From NCBI GenBank assembly GCA_023249195.1, contig JAHFDB010000015.1, positions 1 to 32,955 on the forward strand: a DNA stretch of 32,955 nucleotides, written 5' to 3'. This stretch comes from a bacterium. GTDB taxonomy: Bacteria; Margulisbacteria; Marinamargulisbacteria; SXXA01; JAHFDB01. This document shows, one piece after another, positions 6,473-13,113 of the stretch. The notes under the pieces were generated by a model. It saw nothing but the letters and a program-made list of their open reading frames with translations, was not told the origin of the DNA and searched no databases. A program made the position numbers and the translations under genes. How positions within the stretch are numbered: the first letter of the stretch is position 1; the number at the start of each line of letters is the position of its first letter.

Positions 6473-9250
6473 TTACCACCCAATCTCCAAACTATTTACA
6501 TAAGGGGTGTGGCCAAACTGATAGCTTTTGAGCTGGACTCGAACTTGAAGTTGCTTTGAAATGACCGTGGGCGGAAGTGTCCAGACCAGGTCTTGTTTTT
6601 CTTTAGTCGTGATCAGGACTTCCGGAGACAGCGTGACCGATTTGCCATTGGACACAATAGCAATAGATATTTGACCGTATTTAGGATCAAAATCGGGAAC
6701 GGTTCCGGGGTCGCCCAAGAGGGTTAGTTTTATTTTTTTGTAGGACTTGTAGGCGTTTCCGGGAATAACAGGAGAGGTCATGTGACCGGTGTAAAAATAA
6801 TACTCATAAGCACCTAAATCTTGGGTGCCATCTGCGTCAATACAGGGGGATTCTGGACGAAGTCCAAAATTGTCTTGGTTGGCATCCCAAAACAGGGGGT
6901 CTGAAGTAAGGGATTGGGTAAAAACCACACTGCCAGAGCCTTGAATACCCACTGCGTGAAAGGCATTTAAGACCGATGAGATGGTGCCTGAGTCAGACTC
7001 GAGGGCCAAAGAACACCCGTCAAAAATAGAATGTTTGACGATTAAACTGGTCAAAGACCCTACAACCCCAACGGTAGTGTGTGCAAAGGTGCAGTGATCG
7101 AGTATCAAGCCATTGGCATTGGCAGCAGAAACGCCCGTATCACACCTTTTGAAAAGGAGACCTTGTAGAAAACTATGGGTTCCTACACAACGCACGGCTT
7201 TCCCATTAATAAAAATCAAATCCTCTAAACGAGACCCTTGCGAGACCAGAAAGGTAAAGTTGTTTCCGCTATTTTGAATCAGAGGAATATCGGCGCTTTG
7301 ACCTGAAATAAAGAGGGTTTGCTTAAAGGAAAGTCCCTGTATAAAGGTGTAAACCCCTGGCTGAAACACCACAAAGTCTCCGGGTACAGAGGCATTGAGA
7401 GTCTGTTGCATTTGTTGCTCAGAACTAAGAGGGCTCAGAGTCACAACCGCCCCAGATCCCAGACGTCCCGACAACGGGCCTCCATAAAGACCGATGTCAT
7501 TGCGAAGGGTCCCAAAGCTGGGTTGTCCCCCAAGATACACATCTTGAAAACTGCTTCCGCTATTTCCAGAGTCAATCAGAACAGAATTAGACTTGAGAAA
7601 ATAGGTGGCCAAAGAGTGAAAATAAGGGTTTGCATTTGTCCAGGTGCTTTCGCTAACAGACGCGGTTTGATTGGATCCATCCAAAGAAATGCCACCAGAA
7701 GTACTGCCAAGGGTGTTGTTTGCAAAAAAATTGTTTTGAATGATGCTCAAAGAACGGTTGTCAGGAAAGGGCGAGTAAAACAGCCCTACGTTATTGTGAT
7801 GGATAACGTTATTGTAGATAAACACGTTTCCAAAACTAGAGACAATGCCAATGTTATCCGCATTTTGAATGATATTATTCGCAATGGTACATTGCGCATA
7901 TTGATTAGACTGCCCAATAACATTGATGCAGGAATATCCTTGAATCACCACATTGTTTCTAAAGTCCACATTTTGAGATTTTTGAATCAAAATATTGGCC
8001 TTTTGAAAGGTATTGTTTGAGAAGAATCGGTTTCTAAAAAGACTCAGGGACACATGGGAATCGTTGATGAGTACACACACCTCGTTACCGGTGACTTCAT
8101 TGTTGAAAAGGGTGCCTTGAGAGTGCACAATATCGAATGGGCGGTCACAGTTTTGGACACGGCAATGAGACACCGTAAAGCCAATCGCGTTGTTGATATA
8201 AATGCCGTCAATGAGGTTTGCTCCATCCAGAACAAATCCATCTAACACGGTATTGTCTCTCATCACCACTGTACGGTCAGAAATGCCTGTTTTGGTGACA
8301 ATGAGAGTTGCATTTTTATAAATATTGCGTTCCCACGAAGTGGCATCATAGCCTCCAAAAAGCTTAATACCAGGTTTCAATACAATGCTTTCTAAATAGC
8401 CCCCTGCTTTGGCGGCTACCAAGATCTCATTGCCCGAAACAGCCGCATTAATAGCATCCTGAATTTTTGAAAAATAGAGGCCTGTATTGCGAATTTTGAC
8501 GGTTCTTGTGAGGGGGGTTAGATATCCCCCGTCAGCTAATGTAAAGGGCGTATCTTGGCTGAAAGAAAGGCCTTGAGAAGTCCATTGAAGACCTGGCTCC
8601 TGGGTTAAGAAAGGGTAAGCTGTTTTTGGGCTAGGAACGACACCAAACTGCAAAACCCCAGAAAAGGAAATAGGGGCCCGAATTAAAGGGACCAATTGTT
8701 GAATAGGTTCAGATTCGCCTGATTTTTGAAGAGAATATTTGAGTGAAGAAATGGTATCCAAAGCCACGGGAACAAAGATATTGTTAGGGGACGCTATGCG
8801 AAAATAGTCGGCATCTTCGCGATAGGTCGTAATAAAAAACGTTTTAACCGACGAGACCAAAACCACTTGATCGATGTCTCCGTGATCACGGGTTTGAGTT
8901 AGAACAAGACTGTCCACCGGAAATACATTGCTGGTAAAAAGAGACTGGTTGGCGGGGGAGTTTTTGTACACGCTGACCACCCAATTTCGGTCATCCAAAT
9001 ATTGAATATATCCATCCGAGTTTGACTTGAGAGAGACGTTTATGATTTTTTTTGCTGTAGACAGGCGTTCATACAGTGCCGGAATGGCAATGCGGGTTTC
9101 TTTCGAAGCTGACAACCGAGAGCGCGCATGCTTCCAAAACTGAATAGCCACACTCAAAACTTTATAGAAAGAAACGGCAATAATACCTGCAATCAGCAGT
9201 CCAATTAAGAGCTCAATGAGGGAAAATCCTTTTTGAGTTCTAGGCCTCAT
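6473..9250 (-). CDS. giant GspJ-like pseudopilin with beta-helix body
   Basis: A 925-residue protein that starts as a pseudopilin: short basic leader, KG|FSLIELL with the prepilin peptidase site after Gly8 and Glu at position 5 of the mature form, and one membrane helix at about 9-35. Residues 35-195 resemble a minor pseudopilin globular region (PulJ/GspJ or PilW type). From about 250 the protein becomes a right-handed parallel beta-helix: KIQDAINAAVSGNEILVAAK, GGYDATSWERN, many N-rich rungs, then a second helix block from about 620 to 790 ending in SPCIDADG...DLGAYEYY. A C-terminal beta domain of about 90 residues closes it. Ordinary GspJ has about 200 residues. ATG at 9250 overlaps the previous stop by 4 bases. 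It probably caps a pseudopilus with a large extracytoplasmic ligand- or carbohydrate-binding body; that role is inferred. Confidence 0.8.
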   Translation of the reverse strand: MRPRTQKGFSLIELLIGLLIAGIIAVSFYKVLSVAIQFWKHARSRLSASKETRIAIPALYERLSTAKKIINVSLKSNSDGYIQYLDDRNWVVSVYKNSPANQSLFTSNVFPVDSLVLTQTRDHGDIDQVVLVSSVKTFFITTYREDADYFRIASPNNIFVPVALDTISSLKYSLQKSGESEPIQQLVPLIRAPISFSGVLQFGVVPSPKTAYPFLTQEPGLQWTSQGLSFSQDTPFTLADGGYLTPLTRTVKIRNTGLYFSKIQDAINAAVSGNEILVAAKAGGYLESIVLKPGIKLFGGYDATSWERNIYKNATLIVTKTGISDRTVVMRDNTVLDGFVLDGANLIDGIYINNAIGFTVSHCRVQNCDRPFDIVHSQGTLFNNEVTGNEVCVLINDSHVSLSLFRNRFFSNNTFQKANILIQKSQNVDFRNNVVIQGYSCINVIGQSNQYAQCTIANNIIQNADNIGIVSSFGNVFIYNNVIHHNNVGLFYSPFPDNRSLSIIQNNFFANNTLGSTSGGISLDGSNQTASVSESTWTNANPYFHSLATYFLKSNSVLIDSGNSGSSFQDVYLGGQPSFGTLRNDIGLYGGPLSGRLGSGAVVTLSPLSSEQQMQQTLNASVPGDFVVFQPGVYTFIQGLSFKQTLFISGQSADIPLIQNSGNNFTFLVSQGSRLEDLIFINGKAVRCVGTHSFLQGLLFKRCDTGVSAANANGLILDHCTFAHTTVGVVGSLTSLIVKHSIFDGCSLALESDSGTISSVLNAFHAVGIQGSGSVVFTQSLTSDPLFWDANQDNFGLRPESPCIDADGTQDLGAYEYYFYTGHMTSPVIPGNAYKSYKKIKLTLLGDPGTVPDFDPKYGQISIAIVSNGKSVTLSPEVLITTKEKQDLVWTLPPTVISKQLQVRVQLKSYQFGHTPYVNSLEIGW

Positions 9251-9744
9251 AAAGCAAGCTTTTCAGTTACAACAGTAGAGAAAGACAAAGAAATCTCGGA
9301 GGGATCAATCGCATTGTCTAAATTTTTATCGTACCAAATGCGTACATTTACAACGGCCCTGTCACTGTGGGTGGTCTCCCAAAACTGGATAGAAGCCTTG
9401 TATTCATCGGGAATGGCTTCGCTGCCTGAAACCAAGGGGTCGGCCCACAGGAGACGGTTTACCCGGGTTTCTTCCGACAGTTCAAGCTCAGAACCATCTC
9501 GATAATTTTTTAATAATAAGGCCTTCGAAGCCGGAGAAAAATCGGCCCATCGAAATAAATAGCTGCCCGTATATTCAGCAATTTGAACCAGTTTCGAATA
9601 GCGCTCTGCCTTGGCAAGTGACTGAATGAGTTGGGGATATACCGTACCTAGCGAGGCGGTGATAAGCAAAAGCAGACCCAGGGCAAAAATAGCCTCTAGA
9701 AAGAGACTGCCTCTGTCATGGCGGCGATTATTTTTTGGGGACAA
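9247..9744 (-). CDS. GspI/PilV-like minor pseudopilin
   Basis: About 165 residues. The N-terminus has a basic leader (PKNNRRHDRG) then G|SLFLEAIFALGLLLL, a type IV prepilin cleavage site with Glu5 and the hydrophobic helix that packs in the pilus core. A pattern DKNLDNAIDPSE near the C-terminus fits an EF-hand-type calcium loop. The reading frame can start at TTG 9753 or TTG 9744; GGAG lies about 9 bases before the second, which is why it is chosen. It overlaps the upstream pseudopilin gene and its stop overlaps the next ATG by 4 bases, so all four pseudopilins are translated as a unit. Assignment to GspI rather than PilV is by position only. Confidence 0.72.
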   Translation of the reverse strand: MSPKNNRRHDRGSLFLEAIFALGLLLLITASLGTVYPQLIQSLAKAERYSKLVQIAEYTGSYLFRWADFSPASKALLLKNYRDGSELELSEETRVNRLLWADPLVSGSEAIPDEYKASIQFWETTHSDRAVVNVRIWYDKNLDNAIDPSEISLSFSTVVTEKLAL

Positions 9745-10231
9745 GCTGAGCAACTCCAGAATAGTAATAAATTAAAATATCACTGGTAACCCGCTGTTGA
9801 TAAGACAGTTGAATCAGACAATTTTGAGAAGCTAAGACGGTGTTGCCTGCATCGAGAAGCTGAATAGACCCGTGGGGACGGAAGATGATTTTATGGACCA
9901 TTGTCGGGTTCAGAGTGGCCGAAAGATTGTCTGGAAACACAAGCTGGTTCAAGACATGTCCATGGGGTTCAGACTGTGTGGGCAGCGATAGGATGTTAAA
10001 TCCTGTGATGTTTCCCTGTGTACGGTTGATGCTTACCGAAATCTCTTGGTTTAAAGCAACAGAATAACTTTGAGCGAGTTGAAGCAGGGCTAAGGTATCC
10101 TCTGAGCTGGTTTGAATGCGGGTTAAAACAACATGATGAATATAGCTTGGAACGACAATCGCAGCCAAAATGAACAAAATAGAAACAACAATTAAGAGTT
10201 CAAGAAGGGTAAATCCGTTTTTTTTTTCCAG
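9728..10231 (-). CDS. GspH-like minor pseudopilin with A10 tract at its start
   Basis: The body is a typical small pseudopilin: GFTLLELLIVVSILFILAA (read from the open frame upstream of TTG 10177) forms the prepilin site and membrane helix, followed by about 130 mostly beta-forming residues. The start is ambiguous. In the frame as given, CTG at 10231 gives the leader MEKKNG|F, just after the stop of the preceding pilin. A conventional ATG at 10248 would give MATNSFWKKKNG|F only if the A10 run (10218-10227) had 11 or 8 A. So the gene uses a rare CTG start, or relies on slippage, or the homopolymer length varies or was misread. It overlaps the following pseudopilin gene. Confidence 0.68.
   Translation of the reverse strand: MEKKNGFTLLELLIVVSILFILAAIVVPSYIHHVVLTRIQTSSEDTLALLQLAQSYSVALNQEISVSINRTQGNITGFNILSLPTQSEPHGHVLNQLVFPDNLSATLNPTMVHKIIFRPHGSIQLLDAGNTVLASQNCLIQLSYQQRVTSDILIYYYSGVAQLVPKK
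10218..10227. repeat. A10 homopolymer at the pseudopilin start
   Basis: Ten consecutive A on the minus strand (T on plus) between the possible leader codons and the conserved GFTLLEL. With 10 A only the CTG start is in frame; 11 or 8 A bring the upstream ATG at 10248 into frame. Such runs are prone to polymerase slippage. Confidence 0.85.
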
Positions 10232-10234
10232 AAA

Positions 10235-10609
10235 CTATTCGTGGCCATCGTGAGTTTTGACTCTTCCATTTTCAATCACCCAGATAACATTCTGGTTGCA
10301 GGAAACGGGAACGTTTTCCGGAAAGTAGTCTTGCCAATCGGGTTTTCCATTGCCGTCTTTGTCGGTGGAACCCCAACCTTCGTTAGTCATAGCCGTGGGA
10401 TAAGCCCCAAAATTGAAGAAATAAAGTTCTAGCTGAGAATTAATGGTTTGGCGCTCAGATTTATGAGCGGCTTTTCTTGCAGACTGGGAAGAGGTCAGAA
10501 AACGGGGTAAAACAATGGCTGCCAAAATTCCGATGATCGTCACAACAATGAGCATTTCCATCAAAGTAAACCCAGAATCAGAGGCGTCCAGACAAAATAG
10601 TTTTTTCAT
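10235..10609 (-). CDS. GspG-like major pseudopilin
   Basis: About 124 residues from the ATG at 10609 (a GTG at 10627 would add six). The prepilin site SG|FTLMEMLIVVTIIGILAAIVLPRF is textbook, followed by a long amphipathic helix and a short C-terminal domain. DKDGNGKPDWQD (about residues 83-94) matches an acidic calcium loop, a recognised feature of type II secretion major pseudopilins. It would form the shaft of a periplasmic pseudopilus. The start lies 32 bases inside lpxB, so its expression is tied to lipid A genes. A type IV pilin is an alternative, but the three minor pseudopilins after it, in G-H-I-J order, favour a type II secretion-like system. Its ATPase, platform and secretin genes are not in the window. 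Confidence 0.8.
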   Translation of the reverse strand: MKKLFCLDASDSGFTLMEMLIVVTIIGILAAIVLPRFLTSSQSARKAAHKSERQTINSQLELYFFNFGAYPTAMTNEGWGSTDKDGNGKPDWQDYFPENVPVSCNQNVIWVIENGRVKTHDGHE

Positions 10610-11783
10610 GTACTGAATTAATGACACACTCTGTGTTAAAAATCAATTTGGCTATTTTTTCTAAAGGAAAAGGGTGGGGAGACAATGCGGTAATAACCGC
10701 TTCATAATCCTGCTTCCATCTAGAAGAAAGTGGCCTATGAAAATAGGTATCAATAAATCGTGCGATGTGTTTGGGTTCAATGTGATATTGCACATATTCC
10801 GGAATAATTTCTCTGCCGGCGATAATATTAGGCAGGGCAATTAAGGGCATTTTTTTGTGAAGACGCAAAATGAGCCTTGCAATCCAATAGGTGACGTGGG
10901 GCAATGCTCCAAAAATAACCATAGGAATGTGATACAGCATCGCTTCAATAGTGGAAGAGCCAGAGGCACACAATAAAAAGTCGGTTTCTTTGAGTAATTC
11001 TTCTTTCTTTCCCTTCCAAATAGAAAGCGGGGGATGGGGTTTTCGAGAAAGAATTTTTTGAATTTGGGGTAAAAAACGCTCAGAAGACAGGGCGAGATAA
11101 TAGTGATAGGCCTGACCTTTTTGAGACAGCAGTGTGAGGGTGTCGATCATGGCGGGTAATAACAGGTCGATTTCTTGACGTCTTGAGCCTGGAAAAAGGG
11201 TAATAATAGGCCTGGTTTTTTCAAGGGGATTTTTGAGGCTGTCTCCGTGGCTGCCAATCATTTGGATAAGGGGGTGTCCAAAATAGTGAACACGGTCTGT
11301 GAGAGACCGATAAAAAGCATATTCTTGAGGAAAAATGGTCACAATATCACGGCTATAAGAGACAATTTTCTTGGCTTTTTTGATGTCTTTCCAGAGCCAA
11401 AAATTAGGGGTAATAAAGGTGACAATCGGAATTTTAAAGTGTTGAAAAAGCGAAGCGAGTTTGAAGTTGTGATGCTGAAAATCAATCAGAATAACAAGGT
11501 CAATGGAATGGGTTTCTAAATAGGGAGTAAGACTCTGAAGAAGCCGAGGCTGCCCCCATCGAGACGCCAAGCTTTCTTTGATCCCAATGGCATTATGGTA
11601 GGCTGTTTCAAAAAGAAAGTCGTCACATTGTGAGCGAAGCTGATCTCCCCCTACACCTACTAAATAAACCCCAGGAGATTCTTTGCGAAGGGCCTCAGAC
11701 AGCGCGGCACCATAAGCATCCCCGGAGACTTCACCCGCTAGAATCAAAATGCGTGAAAGAGGACGAGGGGTACTAGGCGTCAC
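10578..11783 (-). CDS. lpxB: lipid-A-disaccharide synthase
   Basis: A 401-residue glycosyltransferase (GT19) that joins UDP-2,3-diacylglucosamine and lipid X into the lipid A disaccharide at the cytoplasmic face of the inner membrane. Visible family motifs: LILAGEVSGDAYGA near the N-terminus, TPNFWLWK, IFPQEYAFY, YFGHPL, LFPGSRRQEI and the donor-site CASGSSTIEAMLY (most relatives have SGTATLE). The length is close to the 380-390 usual. Its ATG region overlaps the end of fabZ-lpxA by 11 bases, the classic lpxA-lpxB order, while its 3' end overlaps the first pseudopilin gene. Confidence 0.93.
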   Translation of the reverse strand: MTPSTPRPLSRILILAGEVSGDAYGAALSEALRKESPGVYLVGVGGDQLRSQCDDFLFETAYHNAIGIKESLASRWGQPRLLQSLTPYLETHSIDLVILIDFQHHNFKLASLFQHFKIPIVTFITPNFWLWKDIKKAKKIVSYSRDIVTIFPQEYAFYRSLTDRVHYFGHPLIQMIGSHGDSLKNPLEKTRPIITLFPGSRRQEIDLLLPAMIDTLTLLSQKGQAYHYYLALSSERFLPQIQKILSRKPHPPLSIWKGKKEELLKETDFLLCASGSSTIEAMLYHIPMVIFGALPHVTYWIARLILRLHKKMPLIALPNIIAGREIIPEYVQYHIEPKHIARFIDTYFHRPLSSRWKQDYEAVITALSPHPFPLEKIAKLIFNTECVINSVHEKTILSGRL

Positions 11784-13014
11784 TTTCGTCAGACTCGGAC
11801 CCAGTTTTTTTAATCAGGCCTCGATGTGAATCGGCTTTCAAAAAGGTCAAAAGTTGTTCGGATTCCACACTTTTTAAGGACAATCTTTCTGATTCCTCAA
11901 TGGCCTGTGTGGTATTCAAATCAGAGCGATAAAGCTGTTTAAAAATTTCTTTGACTTCACGAATAGCCTCTCGGGACGAGCCTCTACGCTTCAATCCGAC
12001 CAAGTTCATTCCTCGAATATAGGCCGGATTTCCCTCGCATAACATAAACGGAGGCACATCTTGAGGCAATCGGGTATAGGCTCCCACCATACACCCACGG
12101 CCAATGCGAACAAATTGATGAATGCCTGTCATTCCCCCGATAGTCGCAAAATCTTCGACAACCGTATGGCCACCCAAATTGGTCATGTTTGCAATAATAA
12201 CCTTGTTTCCCACTTGGCAATTGTGGGCGATGTGCACATTGGTTAGAAAGATATTGTCGTTCCCAATTTGGGTCAGGGTATCTTTCCCTGTTGAGCGGTT
12301 AATGGTGACATATTCCCGAATTTCATTGCGATCTCCAATGACTACCCAGGTTTTTTCCCCACCATATTTGATATCTTGAGCTTGAGATCCAATCACTGCC
12401 CCAAAGTAAAGGTGGCAATCTTCCCCAATGCGGGTCCATTTCTCGATCATCACATGGGCCTCAAGAACGGTGCGGTCTCCAATAATTACGTTTTCGCCAA
12501 TGATGGAATAAGGGCCTACAACCACATCCTTGCCTAAAATAGCCGAAGCGTGAACAGAGGCTGTAGAATGAATTTGAGGACGCGATGGTTTCGCAGTGAG
12601 TAAAAAAGTCAGCTGACCTTCGCAGACAACTTTACCGTCAACGAGGGCTTTGGCCTCCATGGTGAACTGGGGTCCGTTGACTTTCACAGCATCCATTTCT
12701 AGGCGCAACTGGTCTCCGGGAACCACAGGACGTTTAAAGACCATATCTGAAATATGCTCAACGCTAGGAAGTCGGCCAGAGAACTCGGGATCTTTCATGA
12801 AAAGCACCGTTGCGGTTTGAATCATGGCTTCAATAATCATGCCTCCAGGCATAACGGGCTGTCCGGGGAAATGGCCCTGCATAAGGGGGTCTGAGGCCGT
12901 AATATTTTTAATGCCTACGACACGGGTACGCTCTTCAAGATCAATAATTTTATCGATACACAACAGCGGCGGGCGGTGAGGAAGCAGAGCTTGAATTTCA
13001 GCATTATCAATCAT
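11773..13014 (-). CDS. FabZ-LpxA fusion: hydroxyacyl-ACP dehydratase plus UDP-GlcNAc acyltransferase
   Basis: A single 413-residue frame with two complete enzymes. Residues 1-140 are FabZ: LLPHRPPLL, catalytic His48 in GHFPGQPVMPGG and Glu62 in IEAM. Residues 145-413 are LpxA: hexapeptide-repeat left-handed beta-helix (ILGKDVVVGPYS, NVIIGD and so on), active-site HIAHNC (261-266, His264 matching E. coli His125), GGH (281-283), GIHQF and NLVGLKRRG. FabZ dehydrates 3-hydroxyacyl-ACP for fatty acid synthesis, while LpxA transfers the same substrate to UDP-GlcNAc, so the fusion couples two competitors for one pool. In many bacteria fabZ and lpxA are separate neighbours. The last 30 residues are acidic and extra. 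First gene of the minus-strand string, divergent from korA. Confidence 0.93.
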   Translation of the reverse strand: MIDNAEIQALLPHRPPLLCIDKIIDLEERTRVVGIKNITASDPLMQGHFPGQPVMPGGMIIEAMIQTATVLFMKDPEFSGRLPSVEHISDMVFKRPVVPGDQLRLEMDAVKVNGPQFTMEAKALVDGKVVCEGQLTFLLTAKPSRPQIHSTASVHASAILGKDVVVGPYSIIGENVIIGDRTVLEAHVMIEKWTRIGEDCHLYFGAVIGSQAQDIKYGGEKTWVVIGDRNEIREYVTINRSTGKDTLTQIGNDNIFLTNVHIAHNCQVGNKVIIANMTNLGGHTVVEDFATIGGMTGIHQFVRIGRGCMVGAYTRLPQDVPPFMLCEGNPAYIRGMNLVGLKRRGSSREAIREVKEIFKQLYRSDLNTTQAIEESERLSLKSVESEQLLTFLKADSHRGLIKKTGSESDESDA

Positions 13015-13037
13015 GGGTGTCTATGGTTTCATAGTTG

Positions 13038-13066
13038 TTTCAAAAATTCAAATTGAATGGTATACT
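13038..13066 (+). promoter_or_regulatory. probable korAB promoter with palindrome
   Basis: A good -10 TATACT (13061-13066) follows a weak -35 TTTCAA (13038-13043) after 17 bases. Between them, at 13046-13058, lies ATTCAA-A-TTGAAT, a perfect 13-base palindrome well placed for a repressor. The 99-base gap also must drive fabZ-lpxA leftwards, so the site could control both. GGAGAGA precedes the korA ATG. Confidence 0.5.
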
Positions 13067-13113
13067 GCCCCGCGCTTTTACAAGAGGGGAACTTCAAGAA
13101 ATGGAGAGAGTGA

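Noticed and set aside
7319-8020. 233-codon open frame on the plus strand, antisense to the giant pseudopilin
   Set aside because: It mirrors the beta-helix codons (asparagine and valine-rich shadow), has no recognisable domain, and the minus-strand frame has a full prepilin signal and coupling to its neighbours.
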